Shown: positions 11,301-23,194 of the stretch, piece after piece
Numbering within the stretch: position 1 is the first letter of the stretch
Layout of the letters: each line of letters starts with the position of its first letter
DNA from: Sthenelais limicola
Lineage: Eukaryota; Annelida; Polychaeta; Phyllodocida; Sigalionidae
Assembly: GCA_942159475.1 (NCBI GenBank)
Contig: OW804096.1
Location: 17,880,906 to 17,944,905 of the forward strand
Direction of reading: 5' to 3'
Length of the DNA: 64,000 bases
Notes under the pieces: model-generated
What the model saw: the letters and a program-made list of their open reading frames with translations, nothing else
The model's database searches: none
What the model was told of the DNA's origin: nothing
Made by a program: the position numbers and the translations under genes

Positions 11301-13684
11301 TGGTATTATATAGCTTCAGACAGACTAGAATTTTGTTCCATTAAATGGTTAACATTTAAACGTTTTTATAACCTGGCTTTCAATTTGAGTGTTAAATGTA
11401 ATCAGATAATTTGATGATTGTCTTACATGTGTAAGTAATAAAGATACTTGGCCTATATCAATATCAATAATATATAAACAAGAGATGAAACGATTTATTG
11501 GTTGTTTTGTAGCTTCAAATGCTAGCAGTAGCCCAAGTCATATCAAGGGCAAGGTTTAAGGTATGATTTTGGACTAAACCAAAATGGATTTCAAGACCAG
11601 TAGTACGCCATGACAGACAAAATGACAGGATCGACATGTTGTTGTTTGGGTATTTGATTTCTGTTCTTTTTATTTAAGCTTCAGAGGGTGGCATCCATCT
11701 CTTGAATGTACCGCTTTAGTTAAACTCTCCAACCTACTAATGGTTGCTTTAATGTAACAATTGTGGTATACAAATACAACTACTCTCTTGGAAATGCTGA
11801 GATTACCTCAGGTACCAACAGCATTACCGACCAGTTCCATAGTTCTGGTTGAATTAAGTAAAAAGAACCTCCTCTCCCTTTCAACTGCTACCAATATTCA
11901 ACAAATCAATATGCATGTGTTTGATGTCAACAAAATTGAGACACCTTTCGATCCTTTATTCATTTCTTTCTATCAAAATAACTATTCAGTTGAAGGAAAA
12001 TCTATTTCTTTTTTGTGTAAATGTCATGTTGAATTCTATTTAATGTGAGATGATGTTTTTCTCACAGAACAAAAAAATAATGTTCACAATGCTGATGAAA
12101 GCCAAAGTATATACTACAATAGAAGGAAATTCGAAGTTTGTCTGACACCAAACAAAATTTTAAATTGTAATACTTTTAACAACTTTGTCCTTCGATATTG
12201 TTGGTCAAATTAGATGATTATCTTGCAATTATCTGATAAGTTTCGATATATTATATGTAGTTATTAACAGGTAATAAAGCATTTATTTATGTAAATGCTG
12301 ATTCATAGCTTCTTTTTAAACCAATGCTCTAATGTATGAATTAAACACTTTTGTTCTCAAATTAAGTTTGAGTAAAATTGTCTGACTTGGTTCTGTTGCT
12401 CATGAATCTGGGGAAGCTATTGAATTTGCCTGTTATATCCTATTGATATACTGTTTAGCCTTTGTAAAGATTTACTGCCTACTAATTTTGTATTTTGTTG
12501 TCATTGTACTTCAAGTAATCATTGCACCACTACAATATATTCTCTTAAAATAAAAGTTTACTTTATTTATAAGTACAATCCAAGTGTAGTGAAAGTGAAA
12601 GATCCTTGTCCCGGACTACTATACTCATGTTTACATTGTATTAACTAGAATGTCAAGGAACCATTCTAGAAAAGGCAGAATGTTGCAAAGACATCATTGG
12701 TTGTATCAACATATTATTATGTATTCAATAAGAATATACCACTTGACTGTCATTTAGCATAACATGTCGTTATTGTTCTTAGTAAAGAAGAATGTAAAAA
12801 TATTGGCAATAAAGTATCAGTTGTATGTGTTTGATGTTTGTGACTGCTATTTCTGTTTCTGTTTCTTCATTAAAGGTAATGGGAAAAACACATGTCCTCC
12901 AAAATTAGAAATACAACACGTAACCAAAGTCTAGGTAATCCTAGCCATGATGATACTTTGTATTATAGCTCATTTTTCAATAATTTTCATCAATACATAT
13001 GATCGAAAATGGCAAAATAATAGTGTAATAGTGTTAGTAAGTATGAAAGAGCTTTAAGGAAAATGAGAAAGTGTATGAAGCTTGTACATCTATCCACATA
13101 CACATCCACAACACTCAATGATAAGTGTAACATAAAATGGTAGCACCAAAGTGGTAGCGAATAATGTTAAAATTGTAAGATGAAATGAGGTTTAATGTGT
13201 AGTAGATACTGTTGTCATGTTAACCTATTATCATGATGTCAACAGATATAGATAGAACCTAATGAGAACGTGGTACTTGGGACACTATTGCACTGCCCTT
13301 GATGTTTTAGTTTATTTTGTAACCCACTCGCCGATATGTCCCAAGTACCACATTCAAATTTAAGTTCTATGAGTATATAGAAATATAACGAAGGCATTTA
13401 CTCACAAAAACAAATACAGCCATCTTGACTTATGTTGGGACCAGCCTCCCAAAGCCTAGGAGAAAGCTGTGATTCAAATGGTTGATGTGAATGCATCAAA
13501 CAATGGGAGCGCTTGTTACTACCTGTCCCTTCCAACAGCTAAATTCCTCCCACCAGTTTACCTTATATGGCTATGTGTACTGGGGAGATGAAGAGGGAAT
13601 GGCAATATCATACCTCATGCCTTAAACTGGTTTAGTCCCTGTTTGTTGGGCTGGCCGGGACAGTTGTACACATACAGACCAGGG
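8330..13684. other. 3' flank and intergenic DNA, no gene seen
   Basis: 5.3 kb of AT-rich DNA after the BTB-BACK stop. It contains a short AT microsatellite at about 8526-8541, the TIR element at 9540-9912, and several aataaa words (for example near 11437, 12273 and 12810) that could end the 3' UTR. Open frames here (8482-8754 minus, 11761-12048 plus and others) have non-coding composition and no motif. Confidence 0.6.
9540..9912 (+). mobile_element. TIR element, copy 4
   Basis: The right end tgccacttgtgactcatttt then cctgtaacaca matches the inverse of the terminus at 4734. The interior gaaaagatgagataaggccg and gctcaggatgacttc repeat the copy at 3970. It lies about 1.2 kb beyond the BTB-BACK stop codon. 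Confidence 0.6.
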
Positions 13685-13870
13685 GGGTGTTGTACTAACA
13701 TAGGATAATCCTACCGTAGGATTTTCCTATGGTAGGATTATTGCCACAATATAGGAAAATCCTAAATGCTGTTGTACTAACGCGATCCTACGGAATCCTA
13801 CTACGTCATGATCCTACCTATCCTAGGACGATCCTACACTATCCTACAGCACGTAGGACGTTGCGGGGGA
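13685..13870. repeat. Hairpin and ATCCTA-rich repeat, possible transposon end
   Basis: The sequence gttgtactaac occurs twice (13690 and 13772). Between and after them the word atccta or its inverse taggat recurs roughly ten times in 170 bp. An 11-bp perfect inverted repeat (ataatcctacc at 13705-13715, ggtaggattat at 13731-13741) encloses a second one (tagga/tccta), so the strand can fold into a nearly continuous 17-bp hairpin. Such subterminal clusters of short inverted words are typical of DNA transposon ends. No matching opposite end is visible in the window. Confidence 0.55.
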
Positions 13871-13979
13871 GAATATTTCAGGTGACACGTCATGCTGACC
13901 TTCACCTTGGCGTAATTATCTTCTGCATTGTTACGCAATCGCCGAACCGAAAAGGTAAGCGGGAAAAACCCAATTAGTT

Positions 13980-15480
13980 ATATAATGATTATTATGGCGT
14001 TTTGAAGCAAGTAGGCATATATCAAACATGTCTAAGTTAATTAACACTGGGTTGGGCTTATATAATGTGTACAATTTTTATGCAGAAATCATTATTTAAC
14101 ATAGAATTTATGTTTTAGTCAGTGGAAAATATTTTATTTCAAATTGCCATTGGGATTTACTTAGCCCTGTGGCTGACCTTCGAGGGTTCGGTAGGCTCTC
14201 TTTATATTTTGAAATAATTGTACTGTAAAAAAATACTAAAGGTACTACTAAACAGACATTATTACATACTACGTAACATAGTTATAGTAAGTCCGAAGAA
14301 TACATCACGAAGCGGTGAAATGCGCTGTCTGCAGACATGGCGAAACCGATGAAAGACGAGTCGGACCGGTGAAACTAAAGTGTCTCCGGTCCGACTGTCC
14401 AGTGTAAAAGGTGCATGAAACGTTGAAAAGACTAGAAACCTTAGCACCGATGAAAGTTATTAAGTTTTCGCCATGTTTGTTAATACTAACAGTAATGCCA
14501 GTAACAGTAAAGTGCCTTAGCCTTAGCCTAGCTAGGGCCGCTGCCATGATCGGTAGCACAAACAAATGTCATTTGTCTTCCAGTCGTTATTATTGCAAGT
14601 TAGAGCGATGTTGAGTGAATATGTTGAAACATATGTAAGATTAGTGACAGGTGGTTGGTGGCTCTACATCTGAACTATGTGTAAATAAGAGGGGAAAAAG
14701 TTAGCAGACGAACGAAGTCATTTTAGATTTGGCAAGGCGCCACCTTTCCTCGCTGAAATGAACCATAACATGAACACTAGCGCTGCTAGTTCCTGGTGGA
14801 TAATTTGGCAACTAAGGCATGCTGCACGTGTACAATATATCTTTCCTGAATTTGAGCAATCGAAGCCAGCTAAGGCAATGGAAAATTAAAGTTAAATTTT
14901 GATGTAATAATTCCATAGTGTTCATCGATGAATAGACTAGGGCCTTTACCCAATCTTCCATAAGGTGACTGATGTTATGCTTGCAAACAGGCACACAAAT
15001 AGAAGATCGAAACAAGCCGTGTCAAACTATGAACTGTGCTATTATTAAACTATTAGCGTGAAGAGAATATCTTACCTTTATGTCCAGTTGGAGATGCAAT
15101 CGAATCAAATGTTGTTGTCCTATCACAATAATCCCTAATTAAAGATGTTGCGGGTGAATATGTGATCCTTGTTATTTGAGAAATAGTATGCAAGTGCAAA
15201 AGCACATGGCGTGACTCTTTTAGAGTTCCATGGTGTGATTCGTAATTCCAAAATTGTGTTGTTCCACGGTGCCAAGTTATGGATTTAAGAACAATCCTGG
15301 CAAATCATATCAATCAACACTGAGCTCTCGCTAATTGAGCATGCTTTAACCAGTATATCTATAGTGATTTCCTCTTATATAAACTGCAAGATGTAAATCA
15401 GTCATCACTGAACCGAAGACGTCTGAACAAAATGTTGCTTATGCGTGCGTCATAAGCGTCACACTTCAACTGAGCAGTGA
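13980..15480. other. No gene seen
   Basis: Mixed-composition DNA with short overlapping ORFs on both strands around 14262-14614 and none with a recognisable domain. The interval 15030-15480 contains no ORF above background. Confidence 0.5.
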
Positions 15481-15623
15481 CTGACCTAATTTATTTGGCA
15501 TTTCCGCCTCCTCCCGCCACGCTCAGTAAATGGCGACGTAAGAAGTGAACTATGTAAATGCCAAGAACATTTCCGTCCGCTTACATCCTAATATATGAAG
15601 GAAAATAATCAAATCAATGTTCC

Positions 15624-16250
15624 ATTCTCTCTAAATATTATTTCCACTCAAAGGCATACTGAAATGTCTGCCATGGTGATGTGGAGTTCAGAAAATAGAG
15701 CCTTTGACTACTGGAAGGGAAAGGTGGTGACTTTGTCCGAGCCTTTTTACCTTTAGTGGGTAAGGTGAATTTTCATGTTCTGACACTCATTGTGAAACGA
15801 CATTAACTAATAAGTAATTCTCTCCCAGTACAGGGATTGGTTTTTTTGTGAACTACGTAAATGCCACGAATATTTCTGTCTGCTAATCTCCCAGTACAGG
15901 GAGGGAAATAAAATCAACTGGAGCGATGTATCTCAAATCATTTATGTACTGATATAATTCTCTCTAAATATTATTTCCACTCAAAGGCATACTGAAATGT
16001 CTGCCATGGTGATGTGGAGTTCAGAAAATAGAGCCTTTGACTACTGGAAGGGAAAGGTGGTGACTTTGTCCGAGCCTTTTTACCTTTAGTGGGTAAGGTG
16101 AATTTTCATGTTCTGACACTCATTGTGAAACGACATTAACTAATAAGTAATTCTCTCCCAGTACAGGGATTGGTTTTTTTGTGAACTACGTAAATGCCAC
16201 GAATATTTCTGTCTGCTAATCTCCCAGTACAGGGAGGGAAATAAAATCAA
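15624..16250. repeat. Perfect tandem duplication, 294-bp units at 333-bp period
   Basis: 15624-15917 and 15957-16250 read identically by eye, separated by a 39-bp spacer. The word ctcccagtacaggga appears twice within each unit. A degenerate earlier partial copy precedes unit 1 (gtgaactatgtaaatgccaa at about 15545 versus gtgaactacgtaaatgccac inside the units). Identity implies a very recent duplication, or an assembly artefact. Confidence 0.85.
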
Positions 16251-16714
16251 ACTCCAACTATCTCTAATTTATCATCAATAAATTCGCACTCATCATCAGT
16301 CTTGGCCAAGTACAACCACTCTTCAATGCGTGTCGAGCCACGCTATCACACCATCTTTTGGCTGTTGTACCTAACTGCGTTAGGGTAGTTCTTGTGTTAA
16401 ACTAACTACGGCGCCACCAGGCATCCCGCTACTGGATGTAAATGACAGATTTCTTTTCCTATCTTCTCCTGTCATTCATCGTCAAAAGCCATTAACTGAT
16501 ATGTGGCAGTTTATGAAATAAATATGATATGCAAGAACTTTATGGAATCAGATAACCAATTATATATGGAATATGACAATGTTGATATAAACATTGTTAA
16601 TATCCCCTGACATCCTTATAGAAGTCCAATGTCGGTACAGTGCATATTCATTGAATATGTGGGAACAAATGAAACAATTATAACAGCATCGCCTAAATTG
16701 TCATTTTAGCCATT

Positions 16715-17050
16715 ATGGGGAGGCACAGTGCGGCGTCTAAAAAGGCTTATCGAAAGAAACAGAAAGAGAGGAAAAAAATAAAGAAGAAAGAAATTAAGGC
16801 AGCAGAAGCTGCAGCCGCCATTGCAGCAGCAGCACCAGCTGGGCCGGTAGTGAAAACATATGCGGTCAAGGTTTATGAACATTCGGCGTCGTTATCAGAG
16901 CTGAAAAAATGTAGTAGTGGGGACGAAGCCAAAAAGCCTGACAATCAGACAATGCACCAGGCTATTCAGCACGATCCACTGTATATAATGATGCAGGAGT
17001 ACCAGTTGTTTAAGAGAAGGGTGGAGGCGATAGAAAATAAAAATGCTTGA
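16715..17050 (+). CDS. Small basic/Ala-rich protein, unknown, likely exon
   Basis: A 111-codon frame starting MGRHSAASKKAYRKKQKER, strongly basic for 30 residues, followed by an Ala-rich helix (AAEAAAAIAAAAPAGP) and an acidic/polar tail ending RRVEAIENKNA. A splice-acceptor-like ttttag lies just upstream at 16704-16709, and an aataaa polyadenylation word follows at 17171, so it may be a terminal or single coding exon. No family is recognised; the basic start could bind nucleic acid. Codon use and the strongly ordered composition argue against a random frame, but transposon origin is possible because the neighbouring Myb-like gene belongs to a repeated family. Confidence 0.45.
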   Translation: MGRHSAASKKAYRKKQKERKKIKKKEIKAAEAAAAIAAAAPAGPVVKTYAVKVYEHSASLSELKKCSSGDEAKKPDNQTMHQAIQHDPLYIMMQEYQLFKRRVEAIENKNA

Positions 17051-17307
17051 AATGATAGAAGAGTGTTGACCATTTTTTCTATTCACGATATTATGGAAAA
17101 AAATGAAAATAGCTAAATGAAGAGGAAAGCATAATAATTTGATTAATTTGTGATGCATTTGCTATTGTAAAATAAATATGACTCTATTTGGTGTTGACAA
17201 GTTAATGTCCCCTTGGCTTAATGAACATCTGCCTAATAACCGAAAGGCAAAGCTGGGCACAGCAGCTATAGCTACATAACTGAACCAGGCAAACGAAACG
17301 AAAACTG

Positions 17308-17490
17308 GTGATAGTAATTTCATTAAACCCAGTGAAACAACCCAGTGAAAAACCCATTAAACCCAGTGAAAAAGAGAAAAGAGGCAAGCAAACCTCTGCT
17401 ATTGAAGAGAAGAGAAATAATATGTTAAGGGCATATTTGGGTGCTATGTTGCAGGAGAGGCATGTTCCAAAAGATTTAGCCAGGTATTGA
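17308..17490 (+). CDS. Short Lys/Glu-rich ORF, unknown
   Basis: Sixty codons containing three near-exact repeats of aacccagtgaaa (encoding (K)PSEK) at 17324-17372, then RNNMLRAYLGAMLQERHVPK and a stop. The C-terminal half looks like a genuine helix ending. It lies 0.26 kb after the ORF at 16715 on the same strand and could be a further exon of the same unit, but no clear splice sites link them. Confidence 0.25.
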   Translation: MIVISLNPVKQPSEKPIKPSEKEKRGKQTSAIEEKRNNMLRAYLGAMLQERHVPKDLARY

Positions 17491-17499
17491 CTAGGCCTA

Positions 17500-18358
17500 T
17501 GGTTCGTGGAGGAAAGATAGCATAGTGTCAGAGAGTCATTGAAGAGACTATGAAGCATTGGCATGAGACTATGTAAACAAAATCTAAGTAAATTCATTTA
17601 AATTAGACATATATGATGAACAGGATACAAATACATAAGAAGTGAACTAAAAGTGGTTTAAATAAGATTTCTTGACTACATAGGTAGGGACAGATCTTAT
17701 CCTCAAGAGTAGACAATAGGTGGCGGCAGTATTGATTTTTTCGGCTAAGAGCTTTTGCCGCTTGCCTCTAGATGGCGACACCTTTTGAATTTTCGGCAGT
17801 ATATAATTAAAAAATGCCTATTCAATGTATTGCATTTTAGAACCTGACGGAGGTAAAGCCACTGTTCTATTTTAGGCTATCTATTTTTTCTAATATATCA
17901 TCTTTGAGTCTTCTCCACATCACATTTTTTTTCTCTTTGGGCCTTATTGGCGGACATTGAGTACAGGGTTACATTACACCTCATCTTAAGCTCGGAGAAT
18001 ACGTTTAGAATATTAATTTTACCTTGCTCGAATAACCTCTGCCTATGTATAATGGCTTTGATCTGTAGAAAAATCCAGCTTTTAATTTTTACACATGATT
18101 CTTCCCCCTCTAATCCAAACATTATATCTTTAAGAACAATTTCCATTTTGCCTCTCTTCAATTTATTCGTTATTAAATATCCCTACACAGTTAAGAGATT
18201 TATTAAACCCCCATGATAAAAACGAAAGCAGGGGACTTTGTACTAATGATAGGATGTGAAGGGTGTATATTCCTAGTGAATAAATAATTTAGAATACACT
18301 AAACATCACACTGTTCTAATGTTATTTGCAGAACAAATTTACACGACTTCCTCACGAA
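17500..18358. other. No coding feature; likely 5' flank of the Myb-like gene
   Basis: AT-rich DNA. ORFs at 17898-18161 minus and 17947-18216 plus overlap each other and show no domain. A retroelement-like fragment is possible but I see no diagnostic motif. Confidence 0.4.
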
Positions 18359-21300
18359 ATGGAGCCAACTAAGAAGGTATATATAGTAATTTGATTAATG
18401 GTTTGTTGTGATCTGATATAAGATATAGTTTCCCGAAACACCACCAAATTAAGGTACTAAGCCTATGATGGACAAATTGGCTAATTGGCTACTTTTTTTC
18501 AGACCACGCCCAAAAGTGCCAACTGGGCCTATGAGGAGATGGAGGCCCTCGTATCTGCCATGGAGGAAGACGGCACCTTCGGTGTCATTGTGTCGGCGTT
18601 TTCCCCCCTGATAACCAAGGACAGGAAGAACAAGGTCAGTAGTTTCAACTGCTGTTATTTATTATTTCTTAATCATGTCATGTTATTCTTTTTTTTATGC
18701 ACTATAGAGTTAAACCTATTATAAAAAAATATATTACCGACTTGTTCAGTCACTGTGGTTTTGTGTGAGGCGAGTTTTGAATAATTGAAATAAATGTACT
18801 ATATCTGGCCAGGTGTAAACAGTTGTACCTTGATGAACCATAAAATATAGGTTGCTAAGAATGTTTCATAAATGACCTAATCGCTTGCCATACAGGGGTG
18901 CCTTCAGTTTTCGTAATCGTATAGGTAACAGTTGCTTTGAATTATACCGTATGACTTTGCACCTTTGCATTTGAATTTCTTTAACAGTTGTGGATAGGCA
19001 TAACCGAGAAGGTTAATGCGTATGGAGGAGGACGGACCAAGGAGCAGGTCATAAAGAAGTGGTCGTCCATGCAATCCATGGCAAAACAGAAGGTAATACA
19101 TAGCTATTTAATAACAAAACCGTCAATGATCTCAAATTTCAATCTGCCAAGACTATCGGAACCCTGGCATTACATAGTTTTTGATACTGCAAACGTCCAA
19201 TTTTAGAAACAGAGCATAGACCACTACGAACAGCACACAGGCAGTGGGGGCCCAAAAGAAGAGCTGACCGAGCTGGAAGGCCGCATTGCCTTCCTGCTTG
19301 GCCCAACCGCCATCTCAGGTAATGTACTGCCTTGCAAGTCTATGACTTAATTGTCATTACGTATACATGATTTAATCAAACTTCACGAGAACTTAATAAT
19401 TGCAGAATCAATATCAGATGAAACTCGTTTATTTATTTTACTTGCAGAACTAGCCAACATAAGCCGGCAGTTACATCACTGGCTTTGTATTTAAACTTTT
19501 GGACAAACAAATGTAATGGATGATCAATTTTTATGTTATTAGGAGTGCCACGGGGTGCCAGGACATACGGGCTAAAAAGACGCCTGGACATGGCAGCAGG
19601 TGAGAAATGCTAAGTACTGTGCACGTGTTAATGTGCGCGTAGTACTTATTTACGCTTTTTTCACGCACTAACCTAAAAAATGGGGTGTTAAAATAAACCC
19701 TATGTGAAACTCTTACCAGACTATAATGTCCTCGACATAATTACAGATTAGACCATAACAAGCCGTGAATTTATGTTCTCTCCGTGCGTCAGAATATATA
19801 TGTTACATTAGCAATTAATGTATATTTCCCCTACAAACTCTGTTTCAATGTCTCACCTATCGTTGTCAATTCTTCATCTTTAGCCCCCGCAGAAGGTGGA
19901 GCCTGCGCATTTGTCCCCCCCCCCCCCGGCCGGCTGCAGTGCCTGGGCCTGCAGCTGGAGCTTTTGCTCCACCTCCCCCTGCTGCAGTGCCTGGGCCTGC
20001 GGCTGGCGCCTTCTATGCAACACCCCAGCGGATGGCTCAACCACCTCCTCCTGCCCCCCAACAGAAGATGGCTCAACCACCTCCTCATCCGTTGGTTCCT
20101 GGGCCTGCAGCAGGAGCTTTTGCTCCACCACCTCCCCCTGCTGCAGTGCCTGGGCCTGCGGCGGCTGCAACCGCGCACCCTGAAGGTAAATGTTACATTT
20201 ATAATTAACATACTTTTATGCCACTTGGAATAAACAGTGGCCAAAGACACTTGCGCAGATGAACCAACTAATAATATATTAGCGAAGTTAATCTTTTTAT
20301 ATAAAGGATTTTTGCATTCATACCATGCTTTTTAGAATGATATTATCAAATATATGACTGCATTTCCTTTGCAGTGGAGAGACAGGTGAAAGGACCAAAC
20401 TCGAAGAGGGCCAAAGTAGTAGAGGAGGACAAGGGCCAAGAGGTAAATGGATATATCTTAAATTCAGTAAAAATGTATGGAGGTTAATCAAAATCAATAT
20501 TTCGATTGTGACATTTCTACTCCCCGATATCAACACAAGTACGATGCATCTGTACCTTAAAATCCATAATTACTTTTTAGGAGCGTCAGGAACTGCTAGC
20601 CATATATGAGCGCCTGGCAACGGCTGTGGAGCGCATGGCAGCGCTCATGGAGCAGCAGGTATTGTTGTTTTTTTGTTGTTTTAAAAACCACTTTTATTCA
20701 ATATGTCAACAAAACTTCTCGTCTCCTTTGGGTCGATAACACAAACTTTACATAGTACCCGTTTTCTCATATCATGAAAAATTTCACTTGAAAAAAATAA
20801 TTATGTACTTATCATTTGAACACAGAAGACACATAATAATATAATACTTATGTAATGGGACCTTCGTCAAGTACAAAAGTTGTCTCACACAGGATTTATA
20901 ATTTCACATGCCATTCCTTCGGCTCATACTTTTGTTTCACGTTCTTGGTAACTTAATTGTTACTCACTTTCCCTTCTTCTACCACTTCACAGGTCATGCT
21001 CTTGGCGGAGAGGAACAGGACGCGCGAGTCCATTTTAGTGGTACAGGCCAATGCCAACCATTTAACGATCCAAAAAGCGTAAGTACAGCAATATGTTAGT
21101 ATGTCGGTGGTAGGTATAGACTATCTCCCCATGGGTCGGCATTGGCCGAGGGGTTGTAATACAAATATCAATCAAGGTATGAACCAGATATTTCATGAAC
21201 ACAATTATTGATATGATCATTATTAGTGATGTAACTGGACGGTACCAATGCCTTGTTTATTAGACCTGGCTTAGAGTTAACTGAGATCTCCGTCTGTATA

Positions 21301-21634
21301 TAAGGTAGGAATTAATAAAGTTTTAATATTACGGGGTTGATCCTATATCTTGATTATTTAATGTCACTTCCCAGTAGTAGCCTCGTTGCGAACACAACCT
21401 TATATGTCTAAGGGTCTCCAAAGTGAGACAGTAACAGGTGCCATATAGCACGAAACCTCTATATACGCGAGGGGGCGTGGCAGGTAAACAAACAGAATGG
21501 TGATACCATCTTCCATACTTTATAGTAGGATAACAGCCGCAAAGAATTTAAAATTGAGTAATTTTTTTTCCATTTTCAGCCAGGTCGTGGAGGTTGCGCA
21601 GACCGTGGAGGAGATGGAAACACAGCAGTTTTAA
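18359..21634 (+). CDS. Myb/SANT-like DNA-binding protein, ten exons
   Basis: Exons inferred from GT-AG sites: 18359-18376, 18503-18634, 18988-19092, 19207-19318, 19543-19599, 19884-20185, 20375-20442, 20581-20658, 20993-21078 and 21580-21634 (TAA 21632). All phases join, except that exon 6 needs one more base in a C run. Exons 2-3 encode a Myb/SANT-like three-helix domain (NWAYEEMEALVSAMEED, then LWIGITEKVNAYGGGRTKEQ and KKWSSMQSMAKQK), the type found in NAIF1-like proteins and in the accessory protein of PIF/Harbinger transposons, where it binds DNA and carries the transposase to the nucleus. Exon 6 is Ala/Pro-rich with repeats of VPGPAAGAFAPPPP. Exon 7 has a basic NSKRAK patch, and exons 8-10 form a coiled-coil-like acidic end. 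Decayed homologous exons occur at 50385 and 52789. It may be a domesticated gene or part of a transposon; no transposase is adjacent. Confidence 0.7.
19915..19927 (+). other. 13-C homopolymer causing an apparent frameshift
   Basis: Entering exon 6 in the phase set by exons 1-5 gives a Leu-rich frame, whereas the Pro/Ala-rich frame (starting VPGPAAGAF at 19939) is the one that leaves exon 6 in phase with exons 7-10. A run of 14 rather than 13 C would connect them. This could be a base-call or assembly error, a polymorphic slippage site, or a true inactivating change. Confidence 0.65.
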
Positions 21635-22874
21635 TTTTATTTGTTATCGTATCTCAAGGTTACATTGTAAACTTATCTATTGACATATTACTCTTTTTTT
21701 TTTTTTTTTGCGACAACCGTTTATTTCTTATTTTCTAACCTTTCTTGTGATGGTGGCGCTGAAGTCGGCCACCATGTTGCTAGGCATAGGCTTAATATGT
21801 ATATTTCGTGGAGAAATGTAATGTAATTAATATAGTTTGACCTTAAAATAATATCTAAACGCATAACACAGGTAACGACGACACCACACTTATCATTAAA
21901 AAGTAGAACTTTTCTCTGGCATATACATAATATTAGTTGTATCGTATCATATTGTATTGTATTAGTATCTCTGGTGCTAAAAAACATAAGTTACTTATCT
22001 TATGAGTTCATGTAATCATTATTGTCATATTATTTCATATTGTATATAAGGAAACTGTTATGTGTTGTATTAAATGAAGTTTAAAGTTTAAGTGTTAGTC
22101 AGAGGCTGGGGACCTCATAAGACTGCGTATGGTGATAATTTTCTTTACAAAAATAAAAAGTTGAATTTTACTCGCTCTTGCTTGTTTATTAAGCTTTAAT
22201 AAGAATGAATTTATTATAATAGCCACACTCACTCTCCACCCCTAGTCACGTCTCATATACACGCACAATTTTATAACTTGGTCAACATTGTGCGAGAGAA
22301 CCAACTGTAATTTAATGGCCTTCTCATGGCTTGATAGATATAATGGTTTTTTCGCTACACTTGATGTAATGAATGTATTTGTGTCAATTTGTTTTAACCA
22401 TCAGCCTCGAATTAGATAAGAGAGAAATAAAAACTAATTCTCATAAGTTCACTTCTGGTGCAGACCCTGCGAATGGATGCGGCGTCACAAGAATAATAAG
22501 ACAAGACAAGTTGGTTGCCATTTATGCACACATATGTAAGCCCAATTTTATTTCAATTATTGGTAGATTTAGGCTTCTTAATTTCCATTACAGTACACGA
22601 CGCAAACGTACATACATCCTTACGAATGCCAACATATATTACAAGAGAATTATTATATACAATACTTGTGTACCAGCCACAATCAACAAAATTAAACAAA
22701 ACAACAACAAAATTACTGTACTACTGTTGGACTTCCATTTCCGGCTGACAGCTTACATCAACAAAAATACAAAACAATATTTACTGCTCAAAATGGCAAG
22801 ATCATGGCTTTCCACTGGTTCATTTTGCTTCGAAATCATTTATAAATTGTCCAACAAAAGGGGACTAAAGCCAT
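21635..22874. other. 3' flank, no gene seen
   Basis: Starts with the Myb-like gene's 3' UTR. An 18-base T run at 21692-21709 followed by cgtttatttcttattttct resembles the sequence near 59753, so it may be a dispersed retroelement tail. The 178-codon ORF at 22373-22909 is AT-rich (Ile/Asn/Thr/Lys) with no motif and overlaps the inverted repeat below; I do not regard it as a gene. Confidence 0.45.
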
Positions 22875-22973
22875 TAGATCCTTCAGTAATGGTCCTTTGT
22901 TTTGTCTAAGGCTCCCGGAAAAGTTCCCGGGAGCCTTAGACAAAACTCACGACCGTAACTGAAGGATCTAACC
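22875..22973. repeat. Long inverted repeat at the left border of a PLE
   Basis: gttttgtctaaggctcccgg (22899-22918) is followed after an 8-base loop by its perfect reverse complement (22927-22946). The arms extend with a few mismatches outward to about 22875 and 22973 (ttagatccttcagt / actgaaggatctaa). Head-to-head inverted ends of this kind are known at Penelope-like element borders, and PLE reading frames follow at 23195. Confidence 0.8.
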
Positions 22974-23068
22974 GCCTAGCAAATTACCACACTACTCCTG
23001 CCCATTCAAATAGCATGTGGTACATACACCAACATGGAGTAAATGACAGAAGCCTCCTGTTAAAATCA

Positions 23069-23110
23069 GACGTTTCGGTTTCAACATCTTCAATCTCAAC
23101 CTTCATCAAA
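23069..23110 (-). ncRNA. Hammerhead-ribozyme-like motif, minus strand
   Basis: The minus strand reads tgatgaaggtt, a spacer, then aaccgaaacgtctg. This is the tGATGA...CGAAAC-GTC arrangement of minimal hammerheads, with GGTT/AACC as a possible stem II. The first core base (expected C) is T (tttgatga), so cleavage activity is doubtful. PLEs are known to carry such motifs near their ends; it lies 0.1 kb inside the inverted border, but on the strand opposite to the following ORF. Confidence 0.4.
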
Positions 23111-23194
23111 CATTTGGTGGCTGCAGTTTTTTGGTACCTAGTAAAGTAATTTGACACAATTTTCTGTCGCTCACATCTGTATACTACCCTCATC

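Noticed and set aside
15624..16250. LTR pair
   Set aside because: Units are only 39 bp apart, with no coding or primer-binding features between, so a tandem duplication is simpler.
19831..20250. Minus-strand Arg/Gly-rich and Gln-rich ORFs
   Set aside because: Shadows of the Pro/Ala repeat exon of the Myb-like gene.
22373..22909. 178-codon ORF
   Set aside because: AT-rich Ile/Asn/Lys composition, no motif, and it runs into the inverted repeat border of a PLE.
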